Below the pieces are notes generated by a model, which was not told where the DNA came from, did no database searches, and saw nothing but the letters and a program-made list of their open reading frames with translations. Made by a program: the position numbers and the translations under genes. A stretch of 64,000 bases of DNA, taken from Siphonodentalium dalli. Lineage: Eukaryota > Mollusca > Scaphopoda > Gadilida > Siphonodentaliidae. Every line of letters begins with the position of its first letter. Position 1 is the stretch's first letter. The stretch spans positions 252,156,484 through 252,220,483 of the forward strand of contig CP136064.1 of NCBI GenBank assembly GCA_032622095.1, written 5' to 3'. This document shows, piece after piece, positions 42,295-54,183 of the stretch.

Positions 42295-42673
42295 GGCGAC
42301 ACCAATTTTTAAGTCTGGTTTACGAACACCTCCTACAACTTTGTTTCCATTTCATGAATTTTTTTTTTAATTTTTTGGTCCCATAATATTTTACACGCGT
42401 ACTGATTTTCATGTGCTGTCGCATCCGGTTCTGCTTATGATCATTTACAGATCCATATTTTCATGTATTTCATGACAAGATATGTCTTGTTTGGTTTGAA
42501 CAGAATTTCATTCAAAAACATTTTTTCACAATTTTTGTAAAATTTATGTAAAATTCCACGATTTACTTGATATAAATTGGGGGGACAATCTTTTTTATTT
42601 TTATTTTTTTCCCTCCTGCATCTACTTTTTTCTCTCCCCACATCGTAAACCAGACTTAAAAATTGGTGTCGCT
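42295..42673 (-). mobile_element. PIF/Harbinger-like MITE, copy 2 (inverted)
   Basis: TAA at 42292-42294 and 42674-42676; same termini as 34946-35325 but the interior is reverse-complemented (the GTTGTAGGAGGTGTTCG end is now on the left). 379 bp. Low divergence between the copies suggests recent spread. Confidence 0.8.
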
Positions 42674-42960
42674 TAAATATCATCTGATGGAGTCAAAATC
42701 ATTGAACCGTCACTTATGCATGCACATGTTGTCTTGATGTTGAGTCTGGCTTTCATCATTTTCATTAGTTTTACTGTTAATATCCACCAAAGGTTGAGGT
42801 GTTATGGAACAACTGTATGGCATCGTATGATTCGTATACTGTTATCTTCCGAGTAAATATGGAGTCTCTAATTCTTTTATCAGTCACGCATCTACTCATC
42901 AAATAGTATAATCCTCAAATATTTGTAGTCCAGGTGATCTCGACTGCACAGTGTGTTTTA

Positions 42961-43168
42961 AATTTCTTTGCCGTGTAACAACTGTTGTCCCAAGTTTCAA
43001 TGCCTTGTCCTCCTGGTATGTAGGGATTACCAATTTACCATTGCCGTGTTTTAATTTGCAATTTTGATGATGACGCTCACTAAGCTTGTTGATAATTTTC
43101 TTTGTCGTGTAACAACTGTTGTACCAAGTTTCTACGCCGCGTCCTCCTGGTATTTAGGGATTACCGGT
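42961..43168. repeat. ~75-bp direct duplication, 137 bp apart
   Basis: CCGTGTAACAACTGTTGTCC ... CGTCCTCCTGGTAT-TAGGGATTACC blocks at 42969-43032 and 43107-43166, with about 90% identity by eye. Confidence 0.75.
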
Positions 43169-43404
43169 GCCTTTAATAGCGTCAGATGCATCATTGCCAG
43201 TTAATGTACATTAGAGTGGAACTGAATTAACAATGTCACATTGACACAGTACTCAGTTAAGACCAGTAAAACAGCAAAAGTAGTATTATTGTACAGCAGG
43301 CTTATCACTATCAGTACTTACTACATGTACTGACCCCTTACTATCGTGGATCAATCTGAATCTGAATGGTTACGCTGCAGATCCCAATTATGGTAATTTC
43401 GCAG

Positions 43405-43960
43405 CGGGCGAGAGAGTCTCAGATCTTTTCCTTCAGCGCACTCTTGAAGGAATCCACAGGCTGTTGTTGTAGGATTAAGGATTCCTCCAGCTGATTCCAG
43501 TCGCATATAGTTCGAACAAATGTGGAATTAGCGAACTGAGCTGACACGTATGGTATAGCCTCGTAGCACTGACTGTTGTTCCTTTAAATTAGGTGCCGAG
43601 GAATTTGGCTGGTGACGTAGCCTGTCAGAACTTTGCTCTGCGATCTAAGACGCCTTGTTTCGGGTGTAAAGTATTGATTAGGCGGTATAGCCGGGACCAA
43701 TCCACCCACCACCTTACTCATGAATCCCAGCCGATTTATTTTTCGCCGTTTCTGCAATGTTGGTAAATCTAGCTCGTAGAGGATCTTGGTCATATATCCA
43801 TCTTCTTTGCTCTTATAGTCTCTTTTAATGAAACGGGCTGCTCTACGCTGGATTCTTTCCAGCTTGTCGATGTGATTTTGTTGGTAGGGGTCCCAGATGG
43901 TGTCTGCGTAGTCCATGATGATGATATTCAAACTTCTCAATTCTTCTTCTTCTGGACAGG
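43405..43960 (-). mobile_element. LINE remnant: C-terminal part of a reverse transcriptase ORF
   Basis: The minus-strand frame 43940-43584 reads MDYADTIWDPYQQNHIDKLE-RIQRRAARFI, then YELDLPTLQKRRKINRLGFM. This is the post-catalytic region of CR1/Jockey-like LINE ORF2, where '..YADTIWDP....+..LE.+QRRAARFI' is diagnostic. After a frame change it continues as FVRTICDWNQLEES...DSFKSAL before the stop near 43410, the usual LINE C-terminal phrase (NS.F.RTI.DWN.LP). The catalytic YxDD region is absent, so it is 5'-truncated and dead. Confidence 0.85.
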
Positions 43961-44660
43961 TGCATTATGAGCAGGCCACTGGCACTACATCATGATTGTA
44001 CCGGTACCACAAATTCAATTTTGAGAAAATATTCTGGTTATGGCCAGGTAGCTGAGGTACTGTTCAATACTATAGTTGATCCGTTTCGTTATCGCAGCTT
44101 AATTCTTACTGTTCCGGGAATTGAAATATTTTTTGTCACATGAAATTCAGTCTTTTTCGATATTTGCGCACATCCATGGGGAGAAATCGGCGAATCTTAT
44201 ATATAAGTCCACAGTTTATCCGTTTGTAGCCAATACACCATTTCCTTCTGTCAATCCGCGTTGATTCGCGACAAAATTAACTCAAAATACCACAAGGAAT
44301 TATCCGCGCTCCATTTTGAAGAACGATAACTAAAAGTTAAGATTGTAATTTGGCTGCAGAAACGAAACGAAACGAATTTTGAAACACAATAATTGTATTC
44401 ACTAATATTTTCCTGTTGGTATATGGTCTACTATAGTATATGCATTCATTTATTTGAAATAATAAGTATCACTTAGAGAATAATTCTTACTGATAATTAG
44501 AAATCTCTTTATTTTGTATCCCTTTAATATTAAATAATGGCCCTGAAAATTGTCTGTTTGTCAGTTTAATGTTCACTAATTATAGCTAGGCTGTTAGATA
44601 AAGTATGATATTGCTTCATTTGTCCGGGGTAGTGTATTGTCATACTGTCATAATAAACTT
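43961..44660. other. no recognised feature
   Basis: AT-rich sequence between the LINE remnant and the minisatellite; no exon or repeat signals. Confidence 0.5.
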
Positions 44661-44666
44661 CAAGTA

Positions 44667-46445
44667 ATAAGGTAACTACTCGTCAATGATGCTTGAATAC
44701 ATAAATGATTAATAAGGTAACAACTACCCGTCAATGATCGACGTCTTAATATAGAAAGGTTTTATAAGGTAACTAACTACACGGCAATGATACTTATTAT
44801 AGAAGGTTAATAATTTAACTTCTTGTCAATGATGCTTTAATATAGAAAGGGTTAATAAGGTAACTACCCGTCAATAATGCTTTAGTGTAGAAATGGTTAC
44901 TAAGGTAACTACATGTCAATGATGCTTTAATAAAGAAAGGGTTAATAAGATAAAGTTCTACACGTCAATGATGCTTAAATATAGAAAGGGCTAATAGGGT
45001 AACTACACGTCAATGATGTTTTAATATAGAAAGGGTTAATATGGTAATTACACGCCAATGGTGCTTTAATATAGAAAGGGTTAATATGGTAACTACCGTC
45101 CATGATGCTTTAATATATAACTGGCTACTATGATAACTACATGTCAATGATGCTTTATTGTAGAAAGGGTTAATAATGTAACTAATCACCAATGATACTC
45201 ATTATAAAAAGGGTTAATAAGGTAACTGCCTGTCAATTATTGCTTCAACGTAGAAAGGGTTAATAAGGTAATTACACGCCAATGGTGCTTTAATATAGAA
45301 AGGGTTAATATGGTAACTATCAGTCAATGATGCTTTAATATAGAAAGTGTTATAATATGGTAACTGCACGTCAATGATGCTTTGATACAAAAATGGTTAA
45401 TAAGGTAATTACCCGTCAATGGCGCTTTAATATAGAAATGGTTTATAATGTAACTACTCACCAATGATACTTAGTATAGAAAGGGTTGTTTAATGTAACT
45501 ACCTGTCAATTAATGCTTTAATATAGAAAAGGTTAATAAGGTAACTACACGCCAATGATACTTAGTATAGAAAGGGTTGGTAAGGTAACTACACGACAAT
45601 GATACTTTAGTATATAGAGGGTTAATTAGGCAACTACCCGTCAACGATGCTTTAATATAGAAAGGGTTAACAACTACATGTCAATGCTGCTTTAATACAG
45701 AAATGGTTAATAAGGTAACTTCACGTCAATGATGCTTTAATATAGAAAGGGTTAATACTGTAACTACTCACCAATGATACTTAGTATAGAACGGGTTAAT
45801 AAGATAACTACCCAGCAATAATGATGCTTTAATATAGAGAGGGTTATAATAAGGTAACTACACGTCAATGATGCTTTAATACATAAATGGTTAATAAGGT
45901 AACTACCCGCCAATGGCGCTTTAATATAGAAAGGGTTAATAATGCAACTACTCACCAATGATACTTAGTATAGAAAGGGTTAATAAGGTAACTACCTGTC
46001 AATTAATGCTTTAATATAGAAAGGGTTAATAAGGCAACTACACGCCAACGGTACTTAGTATAGAAAGGGTTAATAAGGTAACTATATACGACAATGATAC
46101 TTTGGTATATACAGAGTTAAGGAGCCAACTACCCGCCAATGATGCTATACTATAGAAAGGGTTAACATTGTAACTACACATCAATGATATTTTAATATAG
46201 AAAGGGTTAATAAGGTAACTACGCGTCAATGATGCTTTAATAAAGAAAGGGTTAATAAGGTAACTTCACATCAATGGTGCTTTAATATAGAAAGGGTTAA
46301 TAATGTAACTACTCACCAATGTTACTTAGTATAGAAAGGGTTAATAAGGTAACTACCTGTCAATTAATGATTTAATATAGAATGGTTAATAAGGTAACTA
46401 CACGCCAATGGTGCTGTAATATAGAAAGGGTTAATAAGGTGACTT
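44667..46445 (+). repeat. ~45-bp minisatellite, ~40 copies
   Basis: The unit approximates TTAATAAGGTAACTACACGT followed by CAATGATGCTTTAATATAGAAAGGG. Length varies by 1-5 bases. Two main variants (GATGCTTTAATATAG and GATACTTAGTATAG) recur in a loose higher-order pattern of three to five units, for example near 45440-45560 and 45960-46080. Confidence 0.95.
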
Positions 46446-46474
46446 CAATGCAGATTATACAGTTTAACAAAATA

Positions 46475-46757
46475 CCACAGGTGTATATATCCGGGTGAAC
46501 ACTGTAGTAAATACCTGGGCGAAACCCTGGTGTAAATACCTGGGTGTAAATACCTGGTGTAAATACCTGGGTGTAAATCCGTAAAAACCCGGGTAAACTG
46601 GGGTTTATACCTAACATATATAGAAAACACCTGGGTAAATCTATATAAATCCCTGATTTACCTGGGTGTAACCTGGGTGTGACCTGGGTGGAACCAGGGT
46701 AAAACCTATATGTACCGGGGTATACCTAGGTAAACACCAAGATTTACCCAGGTACAT
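46475..46757. repeat. second CCCAGGT/ACCTGGG array
   Basis: GTAAATACCTGGGTGTAAAT repeats, then mixed-orientation ACCTGGGTG units, ending TTTACCCAGGTACATTTTTA-TATGGG. That end is the reverse complement of the start of the array at 32521. It sits directly after the 45-bp minisatellite. Confidence 0.85.
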
Positions 46758-47122
46758 TTTTATATGGGAGCCGATTCATGCATATATACACACACAACTC
46801 GTATATACGGGAGTATATACATGTACTTATGGGATCGCGCGTCCTAGTGCATAGCCATGCACATTGCACCAATTTAATGTTAATTGACTATCTTGTCATG
46901 TGTCATCATGACTGATCGTTCGAATGGACATGTTATCTCGTCATATGCGAAGAAGTTTTGAATACAAAACATATACACACAAAACATGGACACAGATATG
47001 TCAACATGTACAAGTTGATACAAAACAAAGTTACATCACAAGGAAATGAATAACATAAAGTCGCTACACTTAATGTACATATAGACACACAAACACACAT
47101 CCATCCACACCATCCACACCTC

Positions 47123-47215
47123 TCCCCTCTCTCTCTCTCTCTTTCTCTCTCTCGCTGATTTCTCTCTCTTTCTTTCTCCCTCTCGCACTCACTCGAGTCT
47201 CTCTCGCACACGCAT
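47123..47215 (+). repeat. CT-rich microsatellite
   Basis: Imperfect (CT)n from 47123 to about 47200 with TTTCT interruptions, preceded by a CCATCCACACCATCCACACC run. Confidence 0.9.
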
Positions 47216-47265
47216 GCGCACTCTTTACAGTCATGTTGGGAGCTATGTCTATGTATTACACATGT

Positions 47266-48200
47266 TTAATAAGATGTAATTGTAATCAATTTCTTAACAT
47301 GCTCAAGCAATAACATATATAGCTTGAAACTTGATTTGTCGAAAAAGTTCGCTGCAAACGATGATGAACAATTTCCCATTTCTACTATAATATCCGAATG
47401 ATTGACAGAATCAGACGGTATATTTCCCAGAAATATTGATATCGGCTCCGCCCCTGTTGAGTCATCCATATATATAAAAACATCTATTCCGAAAGTGTTA
47501 ATGATATCGAACCAAATATTATTCCTTGTATTCGATATAGTTGTGCAGTTTATTATGGTGTGTTCTATAATGCATCGATATTGCGTATCGCATATATATA
47601 GTAGACAAAACCCGCTATCTGTATATGATGTGTTAGTCATGGGTCCCCTGGTGCGACAACACTACCATGAGTATATACACCTTAATACCAGATTAAGGTA
47701 TATTTCCTCATGGTAGCGTATAAGTGTCGCACCAGGGGGCCTGCGGTGTTAGCTAGAAGTCTAGTAATCATAAGTTTTCTTCTGGTTAATGCCTGCATGT
47801 TTCCACAGCAATGAGGAACTGAGTTTGGTTTGCGTAATATCGTGCCAAATCATTATTGGATTCAAAAATCTTCCTCCACTAAAGTTCATTTATATTGTTT
47901 ATCTCTGTTTTTTACGATATTCTTCCAGTACGATTTGGAGGGAAACATGCATTTGAGCGTATAGCATTCGAGGTACTCATATAAGTTATACCTCTTTAAA
48001 ACTATATAAATATACATCATAAAGGACTATGGGTGAGACATTCCAAGAATATGACTGTGAAACCGCACAAGGAACACATAATTAGCAGTCTTACTTGTAT
48101 TCAGTTTACATAATGTTGCTAGTAAGCTTATTCCTTTAATCAATATAGGATTCAAGCCCATCGCACCCCATGAGCTCCTGTATGTACGATGCATGTTCTG
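47266..48200 (-). mobile_element. degenerate LINE ORF2 C-terminus, interrupted by a MITE
   Basis: Minus strand: 48170-47752 gives frames reading GLNPILIKGISLLATLCKLN, LKRYNLYEYLECYTLKCMFP and RRKLMITRLLAN, with a few stops. 47630-47266 continues FCLLYICDTQYRCIIEHTII-NC...NTRNNIWFDIINTF. A Cys-rich phrase followed by an H-x4-C element and 'R..IW..I' is the typical C-terminal end of several invertebrate LINE ORF2 proteins. The 111-bp insertion at 47636-47746 separates the halves, and its flanking TGTTA copies account for the extra bases. No reverse transcriptase core is seen. Confidence 0.65.
47636..47746. mobile_element. 111-bp foldback MITE with 5-bp target duplication
   Basis: TGTTA at 47631-47635 and 47747-47751. 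The arms GGTCCCCTGGTGCGACAACA-CTACCATGAG and CTCATGGTAGCGTATAAGTG-TCGCACCAGGGGGCC pair, with a CCTTAATACCAGATTAAGG stem in the centre. Removing it with one TGTTA keeps the surrounding LINE frame open. Confidence 0.85.
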
Positions 48201-49027
48201 GTTTGTGTGGGAAATCCTTTTAGTTTCGTTTTAGACAAAATCTATGTGCTCTCTCCGTGTATGCGTGGGAAACATTAGATATATTCCAGAGCAGTTCACT
48301 ATACCGCATAGACACCCCCGAGTACGTGGTACGGCCAAAGCCGACGATACGACCAAAGCCGAGGAAATGGGAAAGTCATTTTCACGTATATGATATGGGG
48401 ATATGTTTGTTTCTCATTGTAAAACAGACATCGAGCATCGTATGTGTATGACCACACGAAGCAGGAGTATTTATCCACCAGTTGTCTATCAGTTTTCCCA
48501 GATCAGACCATTAATTGTTTTTTTGGCGAATTTTTTCAATGGTGTTTTTTGCTTTTTCTCACTCAAATTATCGAGAACATCCATTCACTATAGTATAGTT
48601 CCTGGACTTCCACGCTTCCAAAACAAATGCCAGTATACAGTTGAATCTGTCAATGAAGCATAGGATTTGACAGAATTTAAAAAATCCGTGTCGTTCTCAA
48701 TATCCGCGCGATGTACATGTATATACTGTAACAACTGTATGGGATGATACCGCCTGCATATAAACCTGCATTAGTCAGCGACAGATAGGTGCCTTTCAGC
48801 TTTGTTCAAATTTGTTTTACAAGTTTGTGTTAAAACTGAATTTCTCAATATGGATTCCCAAGTGTTTTCCAGATTCGACTTCATATATTACACTGTTGCC
48901 AAATTGCCACGACCTCTGCGATTTAATGAATTCACGTTGGGTCTCGTTAAAACAGTAATGAATGCCTTGGATGAGTTATAAAGGTTATAACTGTATAACA
49001 GCTATATACATTGTTTTTGAATCATTT
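48201..49027. other. no confirmed feature, possible LINE 5' continuation
   Basis: Short frames only. CGGCCAAAGCCGACGATACGACCAAAGCCGA at 48332-48362 is a two-copy tandem phrase (19-base unit). Could be the decayed upstream part of the minus-strand LINE. Confidence 0.35.
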
Positions 49028-50115
49028 TAGCTCACCTGAGATGAAGTCTCCAGTGGAGCTATAGCCTGTAGTCACCACTTCTTGTCCGTCGTCTAGCCGT
49101 CCGTCCATCGGTCCGTCATAATCTTCTTCTCCTGAATCACAAGTCCGAGTTGAGTCTTATTTGGTGTGGATGGTCATTGCATGGGTGATTGCGATTCAGA
49201 TGTGTACAAATGGGGTCACAATGTCAAAAAGGAGCGGGGTCAGGAACATAACACTTCCTTGCATAGTAATTCTTAAAACTTCTTTTCTCCAAAACCATCA
49301 GGTATATTCAACTTTAGATATTAGGTATGGTGCATGCATGGGTCCTTGGTCCGACCAGCAACGTAACTCATAGTAAATCTTAAAACGTCTTCTGAAGAAC
49401 CACCAGGCCCTATTCAGCTTATTCAGTGTGACTGGGATTCAGATTTGTTCAAATGGGGCCATTTGGGTAAAACAAGGGCGGAGCCAGGGAAATAACACTT
49501 TTCCTGTATATTGAGCTTGCATTGAGTATGAAGGGTCCATGTTTGACTAGCTGGGTCAAACAGGGGCGGAGCTAGTCAAGGACATAAATCTTTTCCTCCG
49601 TTGTGATTCTTAAAACATCTTCTTCCCAATAGCCACAACGCCTATTCAGCTTACATTTGGTATTGGGCGGGGGGGGGGTCTTTGGTCTTACCTCTGTAGT
49701 AATTTTTCTCAAGAACGATTAGGCCTTTAGTAAGCTTATATTCGGTATGTCCTGGGAGGGTCCTGTGGTGACTGGATACATATTTGTTCAAATGTGGTCA
49801 CCAGGTCATATATCGGGGCGGAGCCAGTGACATATAACTCTTTCCCTCGATAGTTATTCTTATAAAACGTCTACTTTGCAAGAACCATTTGCCCTAATTA
49901 GTTTATATTTGGTGGTGACTGGGATTCAGATTGATTAAAATGGAGTAACCAGGTCAAGTAGGGACATGTAGGACAGAGAAATAACTCTTTGTATCCATAG
50001 TAATTCTTAAAACGTCTTCTCCACAAGAGCAATCATGCACATTTAGCGTACATATAGCATGAAGGTCCTTGAGTGATTTGGATACAGATTTGTTAAAATT
50101 GATTCGATCAGTCAA
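49028..50115 (-). mobile_element. Helentron/Pearl-like element with ~190-bp repeats
   Basis: The left end has the hairpin AGCTCACCTG...CCAGTGGAGCT, then CCGTCGTCTAGCCGTCCGTC, i.e. the 3' end of such an element read on the minus strand. Five to six diverged cores carry ATTCTTAAAACGTCTTCTCC, ATTCAGCTTATATTTGGT, TCAGATTTGTTCAAATGGGG and GGGGCGGAGCCAG. The far end is not clear. Confidence 0.7.
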
Positions 50116-50185
50116 GAAATGGCAGGGATTGGGAAACTTGCCACTATTCTGTCCAATGCAATTTCTGATATATAAAACTCATTAA

Positions 50186-50578
50186 CCCTTTACCCAACAG
50201 AAGAGCCCTGTGTCAATGCATTCTCTTATATATGCGAGTCGACCATAGGTCGCCTCGCATATATAAGAGAATGCATTGGCTTAACACATTAAAAATTATA
50301 AAATTGTTAAAGAATGTAAGAAAAAATGGTAAAAAGTGTTAAAAAAAGATTTTTTTTTAGGCCAATGCATTCTCTTATATATGCGAGGCGACCTATGGTC
50401 GACTCGCATATATAAGAGAATGCATTGGCACAGTGCATAACTGTAACTATCACAATGTGGTCAAGGAGCCGGTTCCAATGATATCCATATTTGTATGGTT
50501 CTATTGAGACAGACCGAAGATATTTTAGGCTGTTGAAGCTTTATTTGGCCGGTTTTGGCCGGTTTGTTGGGTAAAGGG
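50186..50578 (-). mobile_element. piggyBac-like MITE, full-length copy C (inverted)
   Basis: TTAA at 50182-50185 and 50579-50582; CCCTTTACCCAACAGAAGAG ... TGTTGGGTAAAGGG. Nearly identical to copies A and B (7689-8079, 11163-11554) but reversed, over 38 kb away. 393 bp. Confidence 0.9.
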
Positions 50579-50582
50579 TTAA

Positions 50583-51894
50583 CACATCTTCATCTCTGGA
50601 ACTACCTGACTAATTAATATGACATTAATTTTGGTGTTTAGTGGACGTAGTTGGGATTCAAATATGTTTAAATGGGGGCATATAAATAATAAACTAGGGG
50701 GCATATCAGGTTGAAAATTTCCAACAGTTGGGAAATTCCAACCTAAGGGGTTTGAGACAGAAACTTTACAAACTTGGGAGTTAATTGCTCCGGTTGGAGG
50801 GTGCATGCTATGGGCGATGCGTGTGAAGTTGAACGTTCCAAGGTCGACACCACAGCTCATAGGGACCCCCTTAATTATAGACACGTCCCTGACGACATTA
50901 CTGACTGTTGGGGTCTTCAGAACCCCAATCTTTTCAGTCTTTACATCTATGTGGCGAGTCAGAGCCACTCAAGGGTCATTGAATGTCCTCTTTTGTGAAA
51001 CATGATATTTGGGTTATGCCCCTTTTTATCGAATTCATAAGACGGAGATGTCCATCTGAACATTCACCTATTATAGTTGAATATAACAATACATGTAATA
51101 GGTATTTCCAGATAGGATGTGTCTGGCCAGATACGTGTATGCCTGACCAGTGGAATATCCGACCAGTACGGTCTTAACAAATAAAAAGAGAACGTCCCGA
51201 CATGTCAGGATCCGTTCCATTACATGTACATTGAACAGGGATATATAATTCGATTACTGAATGATCAATGATGACAAATCACAAGTGGTCGAAATCTGGA
51301 CTGAACAGTCGAACAGATAAACAAGAATATATGGTCATCAAAATACGACAATTCAAATGTATATCGTCAGATGTAATAACAGTACATAACGTATACATTA
51401 TATATTTACTTACATATCAAAACCACTCTTGAAAAGTTAAAACCACGCTTCGTGTGTCACTAGATTTTATCACTGGTAACTTCCGCCATCGATTTCAATG
51501 TTATGATTACAACGTCACACCTGGACAGGTGAGAATGGAATGTTATTAGGATTACCTCCCTTCAATATTCTATTGACAACTGAACAAAATACGTGCCACA
51601 AGCAAAATCAGTTTGATTAATAGAGTAGCCCATCTTTGTCATTAATTGATATACCTGAGTGCGAAATTGTAGGTAATCACAATAGGTTCATTAATAGTAC
51701 CGCGAAGTGCTGGGCGCCGGAAACGAATGCCAGCAGACTACATTGTGCATAATTCATAATGCAACAAAAGCTCTTGGCAAAAAATAAATAAATAATAAAC
51801 TGTTATACGGCGTACGGCGAACTAAAAGGCAAGGAGTAAAACACTGGCACACCATTTTTATGTGTATCCCATACAACAGTTTCTGTCAGAACAC
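50583..51894. other. unassigned stretch
   Basis: Open frames in several phases occur at 50579-51005, with a GGGACCCCC phrase; neither splice sites nor motifs support a gene. The remainder is AT-rich without recognisable elements. Confidence 0.35.
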
Positions 51895-51898
51895 TTAA

Positions 51899-52468
51899 AG
51901 GGGTACTGTACGCCATTTTCATTAAATTTCCGGTGACAACAACGATCTAATATCGATAATATATAGAAACATAAGTAATTTGAGTCGAAGGTGTATTCTG
52001 TAAACGCTCAGGTTAATAGGCTATCTTAAAATTTAATAATTTAAAAGTTAATAATTTGATATAAATTGAGCCATAAAATGGCGTCAATTAAATTACGAAT
52101 TTCCGTAATCAAATAAAGTAATTGAGGGATACTGGATTGTTAAACCGATCGCACACACGATCGCTTAAAATTTTATGATGATACTGGGAGAACACTCAAG
52201 CCACTCACTGACTAGCGACGATACAATAACTTAAATGATTATATGGGACTAGTATGCATATAATATAACTTTTATTTGATTCATTTGGTTGAAAACTGTA
52301 CAAAAATTACTCGACAACGACAATTTGTATTTTTGCATTCCGGTAAATTTGTCATCCGTAACACTACTTCGTACTCAACAGACTTTCAAATAATGAAAAA
52401 ATTGTTACCTTATTCTCAGACTCGGAGACTATAGAAACCAACAACAACATTTGGCGTACAGTACCCCT
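51899..52468. mobile_element. TTAA-flanked MITE, AGGGGTACTGTACG family
   Basis: TTAA at 51895-51898 and 52469-52472; termini AGGGGTACTGTACGCCA and TGGCGTACAGTACCCCT. 570 bp, non-coding. Its end resembles a stretched form of the AGGTACT end of the other TTAA family. Confidence 0.85.
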
Positions 52469-52472
52469 TTAA

Positions 52473-54183
52473 GTGTCAGACCACGTTTTGTCAAAATTTC
52501 CTGGTATTTCAAAATTGATTTTCTCAAAATCTATTAGGAATATATTTGTGAAATTTGGTACAAGCGATTATAATGAAACAATATTTAAGAACCACCGACC
52601 AATTGGATATTATAACCTCATTTACATTACTTTTATGGCATTAAAATATCTAAAATTTCACTGTTTTCAGGTACCAAGAACTTCTGTAAAATATACTTTT
52701 TTTTCCAAAAGTGGAGTTCATATATCAATGATATCATATCTCAAGATCATGAGAGGAGACTTAATTATTCTTTATTTGTGAAATGTAATGATTATTTTCA
52801 TTAAGAAAAGCAACTACCCATAATTAATTTTCTATATTAACTGTTCCATGAGAAAAGATCCTCTTGTGATTTTCGGTCCAGTTCACTATCGATCCGTGTC
52901 CAGTTCACTTGCGAGTTTTTTGTACTTGGTCCAAAACAGACGTGCTTTACATCGTGTACCAAAACTACCGTATCGCAATAACAATTATCGATTAAATTCA
53001 AACAAAAGTGAGTCTGGTGTGAACTTTTGGTTCAAACATAATTATGTGCACACTTATTTTACCAAAAATCTGTTGCATAGATGTTCGGGTAGTGAACGGA
53101 TCTTATCAATGGTGAACTGGGACCTATCACTAGTGAACTGGAACATTTTTTTAAATTGATAAATTCTACTATTCCAGATTTAGTTAACAATTTCCAACTA
53201 GTATGTCTTGATAGTTGAGGTAGCTGGCAAGGTATATACAACAAATGAACTGCATATATATATCTCTTTTGCGTAAAACTTGCGTTATTTACCATTGGAA
53301 ATCCCCAGTGACCTTGACCAGATCGGATGAGAACTGGACCGAAGATCGGAAGAGGTATCAGCATCGCGGAGCAGTTCCTATCCCGTGGTATTGGAGGATT
53401 TTCATGCCATGCATGTTGATCAATGAACAATTGAGCTGATATGAGTTGTGGGTCATGGGTTCATAACCAAATGAAAACTGACCACATATCTCGAAACACT
53501 GTGGCCTAATTCCTGTTGATTGCTCCCTGTTTGAGTGGACCACACTGCATATCAACTTTTGTTTTCATTTGGGCTGGAATATTTGTGACTGCTTTATTTT
53601 TCATTATAATATGATGCTATATTATGCAATTAAAAATCTAACTCAACAGTATGATACAAATGAAGCCTCCTCTCATAGAGCCAAGACAATAAGGTAATTG
53701 GTTACTGGAGTTTTGTGTGAAATTATTAATTATCTTAACAGTACCGAAAGGGAAAAAATAAAAATAAAAATAAATAATTTAATAGAATTAAAATCCATTG
53801 TTTTGTTGTTTCTTAATAATTGCTCAGATTCTACAATGAAGATGATGATATGTGAAATTCAAGATTTTTTGCTAGATAGATCCAGATAAATTCTTTGTTG
53901 AAAATCTCTTGCCATTTTTGGCTGGATTTATGCAAAACGTGCGTCTCCCCCTTAAATAATTTGGAAGGAGGTATCAGATTGGTATGCAAATACATTAAAT
54001 ATTGATATACGCTTCATGTGCTCTGAGAAACATTTGCCATGGTCATCCACAGTCACTTTCCAGCTGTTTTAAATTTTTCGCACGTAATAGAAGTGAAAGA
54101 AAAGCTCTTCATTTCTACATGTCAGGAATATACTAACATGGAACGCTCTTTTATGTTCCATGTCGTACAAATGGCTGTTTTTA
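52473..54183. other. unassigned, with small repeats
   Basis: GTCCAGTTCACT recurs at 52877 and 52899 and inverted at 53118 and 53140. CCAAATGAAAAC (53469) pairs with GTTTTCATTTGG (53562) to bracket ~80 bases. Frames here overlap on both strands and have no motifs. Confidence 0.4.

Noticed and set aside
46933-47211. Charged minus-strand frame (RERERERE)
   Set aside because: Translation of the CT microsatellite.
50579-50968. 129-codon minus-strand open frame with protein-like composition
   Set aside because: Overlapping frames on the other strand are equally open, it begins at a MITE border, and no motif was recognised.
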